Assembly: GCF_023898315.1 (NCBI RefSeq)
Contig: NC_064614.1
Span: 499,984,109 to 500,048,108, forward strand
Length of the DNA: 64,000 nt
From: Schistocerca nitens
Lineage: Eukaryota; Arthropoda; Insecta; Orthoptera; Acrididae
Direction: 5' to 3'
Shown here: piece after piece, positions 24,401-35,724 of the stretch
Layout of the letters: every line of letters starts with the position of its first letter
Position numbering within the stretch: position 1 is the stretch's first letter
The notes under the pieces: model-generated
What the model was told of the DNA's origin: nothing
Database searches by the model: none
Seen by the model: only the letters and a program-made list of their open reading frames with translations
Made by a program: the position numbers and the translations under genes

Positions 24401-25819
24401 CAATTTTATCTAGTGACATATTAATTTTATTAAATTCTCTCTCCATTAAAGTATTTAATTCTCGCCTCTATTAACTACACAACATACAAGCTGAACTCAA
24501 AGAAGGTCACATTTCTTGTCATTTTTTAAATGTATGTACGATTGTTTCATGTTTTGTTTGTATGCACTAGGAAATAGTTAAGATATAGCAAACACCAGTT
24601 GACTTTGACATTTTGCCTGATGATATCTCAACATCGTAACTACTTTACTGCTACATGATGATACACTGGGTACATTTTTGCCTCTGAACACTATCTATGT
24701 TTTTCACATATTACGTTTTCTGTCATGTTATGCTGTATGCTTAATTATGTTACCATAAACCAGACATTATTTAGTGAGTATATGATGTAAATGCAAGACA
24801 TTAATCTTTGTTCATCAATTTCAGAAAGAAATGATGCGTAAACGAAATAAGTTAAACAGAAATGGGAATTTCACCTTTCGAATGATCGAAAGAAGATGCA
24901 AACCTCGTGAGGAAGAGTAAATGGATCAGGATTAACAAGCATTAACAAGAATATACTATACACATCGTAGAATAGCAGTCTTAACTAATTTTTTCTTTCA
25001 GAATACAAGGCGATTGATGCAGGCTGTCAGACAGAACTACACATCTTAGTTTTAGTGATGAAATATGCTAGAGATAAGGAATAGTTGTGTAATGAGTAAT
25101 GAAGTGATTTTTTTGCAGATGATAATGAATGCTGATGAATAATGATGAAGAATATGCTACTATGGCTAACGAAGTTTTTCTTTACAGGTGATGATGATAA
25201 TGGAGTTATGATAATATGGATAATGAAGTGATGCATAATGAAGTTTTTTTTTCTTTACAGATGAGGATAATGTTGAAGTTATGTATTTATGCTATGTAGT
25301 TATTTAAGTATTTGTTGCAGTTCGTTTTGACAGTAGGTATTATATTGCACAGTATGATGACTGAAGGTTTTGGAAGGGACAGCTACGGAACACCTTTTTA
25401 TACACATTTCATTACCTGTTATTTCGAAGTTCACTACTTTTCAGCATAAAATGCGTTTCTTCTTTCAGTTTAATATTCCATTAATGTATATTTTTGCAGG
25501 AGAAATTATATATGAAATTAATGTGTTATAAGCAGTTGTTCATTAAATCTATGTCATTTATGAATGTGATTACATATACTCTACTTGTTTCATAATCTTG
25601 CTACAGCTGACTCATGACGAATGACATTACACATTTTCATTTACAGCAACAACCCAAAAGCAATTTTTTTCTTTCTCCTGTAATTATCCAATGCAATGCA
25701 TTGCTAGCACAAAAAAAGTTATTACCAGTCCCAAATAATGCTACCAATTAAAAAGAGTTATGAGTAATACTGAATGATGTTTTCCAACCACAGACTTTGA
25801 GTAATAGTTACAGTATAAT

Positions 25820-26350
25820 AATAATGCTTTGTAACTGGGAAATGAATGCTACTGATTACTGTAATGACATGACCAATGAATGCCAATGATTACTAATAAT
25901 GATGCTTTGTAACTGGAAATGAATGCTACTGATTACTGAATTGAGATGACCAACAATTAATTATGAACATTATTCTGTAATACTATGTTATTGACTACCT
26001 CCTGTTTTATGCTTTGTAACTGGGAAATGAGTGCTACTGATTACTGTATTGAGATGACCAATGATTAATTATGAACATTATTCTGTAATACTATGTTATT
26101 GACTACCTCCTGTTTTAAGTAATGACTTCTGATGATTTGTAATTAGGAAATGAGTGCCAATGTTCTCTGTAAAACACCACATGCATATAATTATGTAATG
26201 ACTTCTGATGATTTGTAATTAGGAAATGAGTGCCAATGTTTTCTGTAAAACGCCACATGAATATTATTATGTAATATAATTAGGCACTGAGTGCCAATGT
26301 TCTCTGTAAAGCAATTTACGAACATTATTCTGTAATACTACATACATGGT
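25820..26350 (+). repeat. tandem units around TGCTTTGTAACTGG
   Basis: The phrases GTAACTGGGAAATGAATGCTA, GATTACTG, GAGATGACCAA, AACATTATTCTGTAATACTA and GACTACCTCCTG recur up to four times with variable unit length (about 60-140 bases). Two adjacent units at 25900-26000 and 26010-26120 are almost identical. Confidence 0.85.
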
Positions 26351-26859
26351 ACAGAAATGTTCAATAACTGGGCAATGAATGCCACAAACTACTAATGTAA
26401 TTCTCAGTGAAGACTAGTATGTGACTTAATGTCCTTCACCTTCTGGCCTAACTACCCTGAATTACTGCAATATCCGTTTGTCCTGTATATCGTCTTGATC
26501 ATGGAGCATTTTTTTTTTGGTTTTTGCACCAATTCTACGTTGGTGTACCTTACAAGGACGTGGTGTTGACACGACATGCTGTCCACCACCTTGAGCGATG
26601 GAAATGTTATTATGGTCCCACTGTTTGGTGTACCTAATGTACTGCCAAAATGATAACATGGAATATTACTACGACATTTCAGTGTCTTGGCTACGCTGAT
26701 AAACACTTCTGGGAAAAGAACTTCAGATTGTCTCACTTGGTGTTGTGCTTCTGTAGAAAGATATGGACTTTCAGTGCAGCTGCGTGCAACCTAAAGAGCT
26801 ACAACCATGATGCAATCCTTCCCTTTCCTATCCTAATTCTTGTGACATAGTAAAAAAAT

Positions 26860-27290
26860 CATTTTTGTTATAATGATTTGTATTTATGGCCTATACATTT
26901 TTGTGATTTGCAAATATGTTCTGAACTACAGTGCATGTGCACTTTTGCCATTTGTGAATATGTTCTATACTCATTGTATATACATTTTGTCTTTACTTAA
27001 TATGTTCTGAACTACAGTGAGTGCGCACTTCTGCCATTTGTAAATATGTTTTGTACTGAACTTCAGTGCCTGTGCACTTTTGTCGTTTCTCAATATGATT
27101 TGTACTCGTTGCCTATACATTTGTGATTTCCTGATATGTCCACTACTTCAGTGAGTGTGCACTTTTGTCATTTATCAATATGATTTGTATATACATTTTT
27201 TGTGATTTGCTGATATGTTCTGTACTCATTGTATATATATTTTTTGTCGTTGTCTGATATGTTGTGTACTCGGTGCATGTGCACCATATT
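26860..27290 (+). repeat. short tandem units around ATATGTTCTG
   Basis: About six irregular units of 60-75 bases combine ATATGTTCTGAACTACAGTG, GTGCACTTTTG and TGTATATACATTTT phrases. Confidence 0.8.
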
Positions 27291-27407
27291 TACTTCATGT
27301 TCTACATCTGTATTTTCTCTGTTTGTAAAGTAAGTCAGTTAAGAAAAAATTTGTTGCTCATGGCAAGTCCAAATGACTCACCATCGCTGCCAAATTTTTG
27401 ACCCCCC

Positions 27408-27420
27408 CAGTGGAGGGTTA
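27408..27420 (+). promoter_or_regulatory. polypurine tract before the 3' LTR
   Basis: AGTGGAGGGTTA lies directly before the LTR start TGAAACAC, the expected position for plus-strand priming. Confidence 0.6.
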
Positions 27421-28238
27421 TGAAACACGTATGTATTAACAGCGATGGCGAGGTATGGCAGAATCTCTGACCAGAGAGTTATTTATGGTTGCTAGTCTGC
27501 GCTTGACCGCGCGAGAGTTCAGTTGCGAGTTGCACTCTGTCTGCAGTAGTAGTCAGTCGGCAGTAGTTTTAGCGAGTGGACGGTTGTACTAAGCGGACGT
27601 CGGCATGCGTCGGCGGCGTGCTCTCCTTGCATCTCTGGTCACGATTCAGGACGACGTATATTTTTATCGAAGGTAATGAAGCAGCATTGCGCTCAGCTAA
27701 TAACATATGTTAATTGTAATTAATTTGTTCAAGAATTGCCCCAATAATAATTTTCTTTTAAAGTAACTGTTTTAAACAAAAAGATTCATTTCAAGTTAAA
27801 TAATATTTCCCATGCATTCCCTCCAAGAACCAAAATTAAATATGGGCCAGCATTGCACGGAGATGTGCCGAAAAATAAGAGCAGATATAGATGGAGTTTT
27901 ACTGAGGTAAGAATTTTGGTTTCTCCATTCAGGTTTAATTATTTCACAGGGCCGAAGGTGAGCGTTGCTGCCCTTATAGAATTTGTCAGGTTTAATTATT
28001 GCTGTTGAGATGTTACATTCAGTTCATAGATCATTATTTAATTAATATTATTGTGGGTTTAATGGTCAATTATTATTCTTTAATTTTGTGGGCAGTTTAC
28101 ATTTGGGCCATTATTATTCTTTAATTTTGCAAGGAGGTTACGCTTGGCTCATTTTTAATTATTCCGTTTTGTGGGAAGACAACTTTTGGCTCATTTACAT
28201 TAACATTGACCTTTTATTATTTTTGCGGGGAGGTTACA
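27421..28238 (+). repeat. 3' LTR of the 11 kb Gypsy
   Basis: 818 bp, nearly identical to 17240-18046 over the first 740 bases. Near its right end a short segment (TTTTGGCTCATT) appears duplicated relative to the 5' copy. It is followed by the TSD ACGT. Confidence 0.95.
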
Positions 28239-28242
28239 ACGT

Positions 28243-29230
28243 CAAGTCAATTCAAGTCACATGACATCAACTCGCATGGTTGTCCTCAACTGTTTCCTTT
28301 TTCTTTTTTTTTGTTTTACCGCAGGTACTGCGATCTTCGCGAGATGAATTTGAACTGTTTTTATGCTTGATATGCACATACACCCCATGGTACCTCATAT
28401 ACACGGACACTTGGAATGCACATTGGTACGCAAATGAGACTTACTGGATTCAAATGCTTTCCAGCTTGGAGGGATAGCTTGTATATTGGAGAAGGAAGAA
28501 GTACAAAACAGCACAGAAAAAATTGTAGGTTCGAAAAGTATCATTACGTGGTACAGAAAGTGACTTTCACACAATATACAAGAAGCTAGGTCAGGTTTTG
28601 TTATTAGTCCAGTGAAAATCTTTGTGCAATGGTCATATCTTCCATAATACCTTTCCCTTCAAGATCTGTAGGTTTTCTTTACGTTTCGTGTTTGGTTTTT
28701 AATAATTCAAGTGCCATGTTTATACTGGGGTTATATAGTGAAACCGTGTAAACATTGACAACTGATGGCTGCAAAACTCTTTCACCCAGAATCCAGAGAG
28801 CAATGTAACAATAAATAAGCTTGCCAAAAATTCATATTTAATCAAATAACTTGCACTGTCTGAAGTTTTCAGTCCAATTCGTTACGAAACCCTGCACATT
28901 CCTGATTATATACAAATAAATTCCACCTACTAATCAATCTGTTTCTATCTACAGTACTTTTTTCACTCCAAGTTGCACCCATATAGCGTACATTTCATTG
29001 TAAAATATTAAATACCGTACTGGTAAGTATAAAAAATCCACTTTATAAATGTATTAGAGGGTGAGTAATTTAGTACACTGATACCATACAACTCAGTCTG
29101 CTGCCTCGCTGCTTCAATTAATCTTTTGTCATTTATCATAAATTTTAACAACAGAAATAACGACGCAACCAAAAAAACTGGTATTAGCAACTAAGGAACA
29201 GCTAATCCAAACATAGACATCTGCGTATAG
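28243..29230. other. unassigned flank
   Basis: Apart from a pyrimidine-rich stretch near 28290-28320 and short open frames without recognisable motifs, I see nothing here. It is probably the sequence into which the Gypsy inserted. Confidence 0.4.
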
Positions 29231-29239
29231 TCGTACACT

Positions 29240-29400
29240 GGGATGACTGGATGACGTCAGCTGTAAAACCTTCTTGCCTGGAAACTTTGACACTGCCATA
29301 ATGTGATGTGATGGGATGGCCAGTGTGAATGCTGTCATTTGAAATGCACTGCTAAATTTGTTGACGGGACGTGACGTGACGGACACTCTGAATTGTCCTT
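29240..29400 (-). mobile_element. probable PIF/Harbinger terminal segment
   Basis: Clustered GTGATGTGATGGGATGG and GACGGGACGTGACGTGACGG phrases resemble the short-repeat-rich ends of PIF/Harbinger elements. Harbinger transposase fragments lie just downstream. I did not find a matching opposite end. Confidence 0.35.
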
Positions 29401-29709
29401 AATAACATTATGCCACTTTACAAAGTATTTATTTACTTTGTTGAAGGCTAAGCACTTTAATGTAACATGACGCTGATTTTCCATGTACATACAGAAAGAC
29501 CCTAGATCTGTGCTATCGAAGGAACCTGACAAGGATCAGAACCGATCCACTTAATGGCAGTTGCTGGTACTCGTGCGCGAGTGTGGTGAAGCGACATCCA
29601 ACTATCGTAAATTATGCGTAAAAGTTGTCATGACAGTGTACAAGTTGGGTGCTTCTACATGTAAGTTGACTTAGGCTACTGGTGGTGGGGGTATGCACCT
29701 GCAAAGGCC

Positions 29710-30060
29710 GCTGTAAACGATCAAATGTGTTTGACAAGATCGCTCTTATCTAGCCATGGATCTGCCAAGCCAACCCGTACACATTCATACAAGTTTGTTA
29801 GTTTAACCTCACTTCCAAGCAGATGCTGTTCGTGTTCGTGCACATTTTGAGAGAAGTGAGAACGGCCACAAGTGCAGACAAAGCAGTCCTGGCATTCCAC
29901 TTCGTCACTGTGTTTAAAGAACAAGAAGAAAACAAGACTCTGTCCAGGGAATTGCTTGAGATGAGAAACTTACCCATGAAAATATACTAAAGGAAATATT
30001 ACTCTCAGAACCCGATGATTACATAAACTTTCTTCGAATGGACATTGAAACTTTTTAAAA
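29710..30060 (+). pseudogene. PIF/Harbinger transposase N-terminal fragment, copy 1
   Basis: The translation near 29990-30055 reads LSEPDDYINFLRMDIETF, matching the FLRMDPETF block at the N-terminus of Harbinger transposases. The preceding 250 bases align with 30080-30330. Confidence 0.55.
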
Positions 30061-30079
30061 CTTTTCAAGTACCTCCTAA

Positions 30080-30500
30080 AACAGCAAACTTGCCTTTCAA
30101 GTTCGCTTTTATCTAGGCACGGATTTGTCAAACAAACCCGTACACGTAATAAGAAACCTTGTCAATTTACTCATGCGTTTGATGCAGACACTTTGTGTGT
30201 ATTTCGGCAATAGTGGGACTGTCCACTAATGCAGATAAATCATTTCTAACATTACCTCTGTCATTGTGTTTAAAGAACAAGAAAACAAGACGCTGGTCCT
30301 AGGAATGTTTTAAAATGAGAAGTATACAACTGTAAACCTGTTAACGGTGATGTTTCACACAGAACTTGATGATTACATCAACTTTCTGCGCATGGGCAGT
30401 GACACGTTTAATACTTGTTTAGCATTATTTCACCCACACATTGAAAAAGAAGACACGAGTATGCGAAAATTTATTCTGTTTTGTCCTGTAATGACACGTC
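30080..30500 (+). pseudogene. PIF/Harbinger transposase N-terminal fragment, copy 2
   Basis: The frame from 30347 reads ELDDYINFLRMGSDTFNTC then HIEKEDTSMRK, matching the Harbinger FLRMxPETF and IxKKDTxMRK blocks. The segment repeats 29710-30060 at an offset of about 363 bases, with roughly a quarter of positions changed. The catalytic DDE part is not visible. Confidence 0.65.
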
Positions 30501-30559
30501 ATACCGCAACGTGGGAACATATAACCCATGGCGGCGTGGAAAAACCGGAGACCTACGAT

Positions 30560-31920
30560 TTTTTTTTTTTATTTCATACCACACCACGTGTATGCTGCCG
30601 TATGTATAGAATATTGATTGTGTTCATAACCTCTTGCAGCGTAATATATGGGTCGGAAAGATCTGGTATCTGTACCATTATACTTGATCGTAGTTTTCAT
30701 TTACTTGATCATAGTTCACGGTACAGTGAGATAAACTGTAATAAAAAATTTTCACTAAACACATGAAGCGAAATGTTTTCACAAACAATGACTGTCATCT
30801 TGTCAAACTTTCTGTCAATAAAAATTTCTTGTAAAGAAGTCAAAGGCAATCTGTGCTTGGCAATTACCTAAAGCTGCACCTTGCACGGTCAAATATTTGG
30901 CATGCATGATTCAGTTTGACAAAATGTCTGATAGTTTACAAGAGCGTCAAGAAATTAATGGGCATGGAAACCCGGCTTGTAGCAGTTTCAATCTGAAGAC
31001 AAATTTGTGTATGAAAATGGTGAAATGTTTCATTAATAAATTTATAAAGCCTTTTAGTTTGTGAAGACTAACAAGTACTATGCTAGAGGCAGAAAAAAGA
31101 GAATAGAATGACATTTATCTTTGCATTACATAGTTGCAGTTTACATTGTTTGCATCTTTGCTACATCGGAAGATTGTATTGTCTACAGCTGTGGAGTCTA
31201 CTGGGTAAACTGAAGAAGGTCTTTGAGAGTTGACAATACCTGCGCGGAGTGTTTGTATATGTGTTTCATTGAATAATGCCAAGAAAAACAAAATTTTTCC
31301 ACGGAGCGAATAAGGAGGAAGATGAAGCATCTGTGAATAGTGAATTACGAGGTTCGGTAATCTTTTCCAAAAACGTGTGTTTTGTGAATTACAGATTTGT
31401 CGAGGAAGATATGCATATTGAAATATTTCAACTCTTGTGTCAGCTGTATGTGTATGACAACATGCACCCCCATTTTCACCGTTTACTGTTAGGTCTTGAG
31501 CCTGGAGCTGCTTCAGAGACCTTATTATCAGTTATTATCGTTATATTAAGTAGTATAGTTGTGTCGATTCGATGTTAGTAAACCGTATTGGTTTTTGCAG
31601 GGGTTACTATTTTCCTAACGTATAGGGACATCACGTAATTATTTTGGCATGATTAGATTTCTCGTTCCGATTTGTTGACAAACAGTTATACACAGCTCGA
31701 GGTAAATATTTGTGTACCAGATAAAATTCCCATAGCAAAATGCAAATTGTGATAGATTTGATCTCTTTATATCATAATATTATATTGTTTTGAGAAAGTA
31801 CAGGTAAAAGTAGATAATGCGCGTTACTGTCTCGTTAATGTAAACAACCGGGTATCTGAAACGAGCGAGTTTCATATCTTTGTCAGACAATTGTGGTTTG
31901 ATTTTTCTGTATTTGTTGTA
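30560..31920. other. unassigned stretch
   Basis: Short open frames (for example 31276-31578) show no motif I recognise. A T-run lies at 30560-30572. Nothing else is supported. Confidence 0.4.
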
Positions 31921-31925
31921 AATCT

Positions 31926-31930
<5 letters not shown>

Positions 31931-31968
<38 letters not shown>
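31931..31968. repeat. (GT)n microsatellite
   Basis: A perfect GT run of 38 bases, followed at 31970-32045 by a segment with CCATCCAGATTTAGATTTTC, reminiscent of the body of the tRNA-derived SINE seen at 45817-46042. Confidence 0.95.
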
Positions 31969-31970
<2 letters not shown>

Positions 31971-32429
31971 CCATTAGCACACTCACAGGCAATAGTGAGG
32001 CCTTTTCAATCCCCACCAGGCCATCCAGATTTAGATTTTCAATTATTATATTGGATTCAGATCATTTATATGCCTACTTTTTGTTCCATTCATTCATAAT
32101 AAGGAAGTCTTCCAAGGATGTCGAACATGTCATAAAATAAGATATATATTGATCATATAACATATAACATCGAAAAAGAGATATGCGCATGTACCTCCCA
32201 CAGATGCGAAATGAAATAAATCTCATTATTGCAGACTCAGTCAGAAATGTAGGATATTGTGATTTAAGAGGAGACAACAAACTTGTCACAAATCTTGTAG
32301 GTATGTGAATCTACAGTAGGGTACTCTGAGGTGTGTATAATTCTTAGGCCATTGTAGCTGTATGACATCAAACATAAAATAAGTTAATATCAGTTATTTA
32401 CATTGATCACATTGCATTTACATATGTCT

Positions 32430-32680
32430 ACCTGTGTGCGCTAGTGTGTGAGAGAGAGAGTGTATACCTGTAAGGTATTTCCGCTCCCGGGATTGGAATG
32501 ACTACTTACCTCTCGCTTAAAACCCACATCCTTTCGTCTTTCCCTCTCCTTCCCTCTTTGCTGATGAAGCAACCAGGGGTTGCAAAACATTGAATATTTG
32601 TGTGTGTATTTGTGTTTTTTATTGTGTCTTATCAACATACCAACACCTTCTCGTTTGGTAAGTTACAGCATCTTTGTTGA
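32430..32680 (+). mobile_element. Penelope-like element tail (PLE-A family), solitary
   Basis: The segment matches the tails at 54694-55009 and 56701-57010: CGCTCCCGGGATTGGAATGA, then AACCCACATCCTTTCGTCTT, a CTGATGAAGCAACC/GGTTGC hairpin, and the end TTTGGTAAGTTACAGCATC. It is more diverged than those copies. Confidence 0.75.
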
Positions 32681-32689
32681 TTATATGAT

Positions 32690-33260
32690 TAGAATGAGCT
32701 GATTTGAATTCCACAGCCTGTGGTCTATTTCCAAGTAAGATTGAAACCACTTGTTTTCTATCTCTTTTACCCTCTTTGCCTCCAACTTATCTACATTTCA
32801 TGACTAACAGTGCCAAAAGCTTTAGAAATGTCTAAATTATATGTCCTACAACGTCTGTGTAATCCATTGTTCCTTTTTGTGTACTTCTAACTGTTTAGAA
32901 CCCATGTTGATTATTATTCAGTTGATTGTTTATCATTTAACTACTTGGAAATTTGTTATTTCATTAATCTTAAAATTAGCTTACTTTATAGAATGTTGAG
33001 AGGAGTGAAATGGGTCGATAATTTTCAGTCTCATGCGTATTACCATGCTTGAATAAAGCTTTTTTAACCTGTGAGGAGGTAACACTCCCTCAGTGAATGA
33101 AATTAACAATATGAGCCAAGGGCTTTGCAGTCTGCAAAACAGTGTGGATTATAAGTGATGTTGGTACATCATCTGCACCTTCTGAAATTTTGCATTTGTG
33201 GCTTTTAATTGCCTTGACTACTTCATGTTCACTAGTTAGAATTAATCTCGTGCTGTAGCA
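32690..33260 (-). pseudogene. CR1/Jockey-type LINE RT fragment, part 1
   Basis: On the minus strand the translation includes KAIKSHKCKISEGADDVPTS, KPLAHIVNFI and ENYRPISLLSTFYKV. These match the opening motifs of CR1/Jockey reverse transcriptases (xGxDxIP, xPLxxIxN, NYRPISLLSxxxK). Further stops follow toward 32700. The endonuclease part lies at 33555-33720, separated by a PLE tail. Confidence 0.75.
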
Positions 33261-33309
33261 GATGTACTATAACTAAGTTTATCCTAATTTGAAAATTTTA
33301 AACTAAGTG

Positions 33310-33550
33310 TGTGATGAGTCTGGCTTCAGCTGCATGTGTGTGAGAGTTGTGTTTGCGTGAGTGTATATTGTTTGTTTTCGACAAAGGCCTTGTTGGCCAA
33401 AAGCTCATATTCGAAAAGTGTTTTTGTTGTGCCTATCTGTGACCCAGCTTCTCTGCTATATGGTAGTAGCGATTGTCCTTTTCATAATTTTGTTACATTC
33501 CATCCTAGATTTTCTATTGATTGTTTCTGTTCTGTTTTCTATTCTTGTAA
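33310..33550 (+). mobile_element. Penelope-like element tail (PLE-B family)
   Basis: The segment contains GGCCTTGTTGGCC, the hairpin of the PLE-B core, then TTTTTGTTGTGCCTATCTG and GCTATATGGT, as in 38740-38880. It interrupts the minus-strand LINE between its endonuclease (33555-33720) and RT (32690-33260) parts. Confidence 0.75.
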
Positions 33551-33554
33551 GGCT

Positions 33555-33720
33555 TTTGTTTAGAGAAAATATTTTGAAGCTGTGCAGTACAGTAAGAAAT
33601 AGCTACCCCAATACAGTATCATTTACAAGGTTTGTATTAAAGTTTCTACAGGCAGTTATAGTGGCTTTTTCAGTAAACATAGTGTCCAGCAGAGACTCCA
33701 GTTTACTAGTGAAGATGTCT
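33555..33720 (-). pseudogene. LINE endonuclease fragment, part 2
   Basis: The minus strand reads KLESLLDTMFTEKATITAC followed by RNFNTN, resembling the GDFNxN block of an APE-type LINE endonuclease. Same orientation and order as the RT fragment at 32690-33260. Confidence 0.5.
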
Positions 33721-34379
33721 ATATCTTCACCAGGTGCCCAGGGGGCTCGCCGCTCTTTGGCAGGATCGTGCTTGGCTACCATGGGGCCCCAGTCTTTGCA
33801 GGATTTTTTCCCTTACATGCTGCATGTCTATCCTCTTGCTATTCTTTTTCCCCTCCCATGGGAAACATGTCTGGAATGCTTTTGGAAATGTGTTCTGCAA
33901 TTTCAGTAGCTGCTATCAGAATAGAATTGCCACAGTTTTTAATTCCTTTTTTCTATCTTCATTACCGTTCTCCTATTCTTCCTCTGCTTCGACGTTTGAG
34001 GTTCCTCGTTTTCTATTTACTCCCTGTGTGCTTCTGAAGGCTGGTCCATGCATCTGACGCATAACGGGTGATGGGTAACTAGTAATTTCGAGCCCTGGGT
34101 CAACAGATAGGATTTGCATGTACCCCCTGGTACAGGCCAGGCCCAGGGAGGGGTGATTGCCTGAGCTGCCACCTTCCTCAGTTTCTGATTGGCACCTCTG
34201 TCAGGTGTTTGGGAGGTGTGACCTGAGGTGTGAACAATCACCTAAGGTGGGTGCACCCCCCTCTGAGGGGGCCCCCAGTTGGAAGGAGCGCGCCATCAGA
34301 GACGCTGGCAATCATGGGGGATTTTCTCACAATGAGCCAATCCTCTTGTCCACAGTGCATCTGCTAAATGTAAGTGGAA

Positions 34380-35110
34380 TGAGGCTAATGATTCAAAGAC
34401 CTTTCCAGCTGCACTACAGTTCCTCATGGTTTCACGTACTGAAGATGGTCAGTCCTTTGCTATGATAAATCTATTTATTATTCAGAAAGGTGATGTTGCA
34501 GTTACTGGCCCTGTGAAATCCTGCTCTTATTTACACAATGGCACTTCGCTTTTGGAGACAACTTATGATTCTCAAGTACAACTGCTGCTTGCAGCTTCAC
34601 TCCTCCATGGCTATCTTGTTCATGTCCAAGTCCATCATATGCTGAGTTCTTTCTGTGGTATTATTTCCACTAGGCTGCTTCATGGCAGAAGTCCAAACAT
34701 ACCTCTCTGATCAGGGTGTGATTGCAGTCCTTCAGGCGATGAAAAATGTAGATGCATCCGTAGTGCCCACATGGACTATCTTTCTCACTTTTGATAGAGT
34801 GGTGTCTCCGTCGAAGATCAAAGCAGGCTATGAAGTTATCACAGACCGACTGAACATTCTGAATCTGATGCGCTGCTACCATTGTCATCTTTACAGCCAC
34901 ACTTGAATGTCCTGTTGACATCCAGCCAAATGTGTAACCTGTGGTAGGGATGCTCATGAGGGTGACTGTCCACCTCCTGCTCCCCACTGTGTCAATTGCA
35001 ATGGTGACCATACCACATCCTCCCGAGGTTGTCCCATGTATCTCAATGAGCGGGCCATCCAGTAGATTCAGGTGAAGGAGAAAGTGCCTTATCCGGTCAC
35101 TCACAAGTTT
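34380..35110 (+). pseudogene. LINE ORF1 (gag-like) relic with zinc knuckles
   Basis: Frame pieces at 34426-34906 contain an ILTFDRVVSPSKIKAGYE-like block (TIFLTFDRVVSPSKIKAGYE region), typical of the RNA-binding part of Jockey/I ORF1 proteins. It runs into RCYHCHLYSH, the first CCHC knuckle. Two more Cys/His clusters follow to about 35030 (CVTCGRDAHEGDC, HCVNCNGDHT), with a stop in between. Such proteins bind the element RNA. Confidence 0.8.
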
Positions 35111-35724
35111 TTGGCTAGCCAGTAATGCTGTATTCTACCATCCAACACTCACAGTACTATTCTTGATACATCTCGCTCCACAAAGGATGTGGCCACACAG
35201 ACATGCTACCTCTAATTCAGCACCACAATTGTAAAATTTCCCAGTGTCATGGTAGCATCACTATCTCCTTCTCCAGCTGTGCAACAAGCCACCATACTTT
35301 CGCCTCATGGGCGAAGTCACGTGCTACACAACCTGCAGGCCGGAAAGGTCAGAAGGAATACTCCCATGAAGACTTCTTACATTCCTCCATCCAACCACAT
35401 CTCAGTCTTCATCTGCCAACTGGAAAGGCTCCAAGAAGTCAAACAAAGGTCAATGGTCTTCTCCTTCGCGGACTCGGAGATTCTCTTCGATGGTGTCGCC
35501 ACGTGATACCGTCGCCTGGCCAACCTTCAATTCGCTGCTGCACACCACCAATCATTCTTCTGTGCTGGACTCCACAAACCGACAGAAGGAGAATGCCGAT
35601 GCCTCTGTGGATCTCATGGAGCAGGCTCCTCCAGCCTTTGCGCCTCATAGCAGTGAATCTTTGAAGCCTGGCACTCGGCAGCTGCCAAGGTGACACCCCT
35701 TCATTTTTTCCCTTCTCCCCTTTC

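Larger units (their letters stand above)
24046..27407 (+). other. long noncoding 3' region of the Gypsy, with tandem repeats
   Basis: About 3.4 kb lie between integrase and the polypurine tract without a convincing coding frame; this is where an env gene would be in errantivirus-type elements, but I see no env signature. The region is a patchwork of internal repeats: TCTTGGCAAGTGCCCGGCAA twice (24149 and 24301), TGCTTTGTAACTGG and GACTACCTCCTG units at 25820-26330, and short ATATGTTCTGTACT units at 26860-27290. These may regulate RNA processing or packaging, or be neutral. Confidence 0.7.
17240..28238 (+). mobile_element. Gypsy LTR retrotransposon, about 11 kb, young but defective
   Basis: Two LTRs (17240-18046 and 27421-28238), both starting TGAAACAC and ending GGTTACA, bound the element. 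The host bases ACGT are duplicated on both sides (17236-17239 and 28239-28242). By eye the LTRs differ at about nine positions in the first 740 bases, plus small indels near the right end. Inside lie a primer site, a gag split by piggyBac, an RNase H-integrase frame and a 3.4 kb noncoding 3' region. Protease and the RT palm are missing. It is therefore non-autonomous but recently inserted. Confidence 0.92.

Noticed and set aside
24046-27400. env gene of an errantivirus-type element
   Set aside because: No signal peptide, cleavage site or transmembrane frame of useful length was found in this region.
24046-27407. Regularly repeated units considered as a CRISPR-like or satellite array
   Set aside because: The units are irregular in length, adjoining and confined to the 3' region of a Gypsy element; the genome is eukaryotic.
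31276-31578. A 100-codon frame as a host gene
   Set aside because: No motif, no splice signal and no codon bias could be seen; the length is expected by chance in this much sequence.
33361-34057. Long hydrophobic frames resembling membrane proteins
   Set aside because: They overlap a PLE tail, a minus-strand LINE fragment and the 5' region of another LINE in shadow frames.
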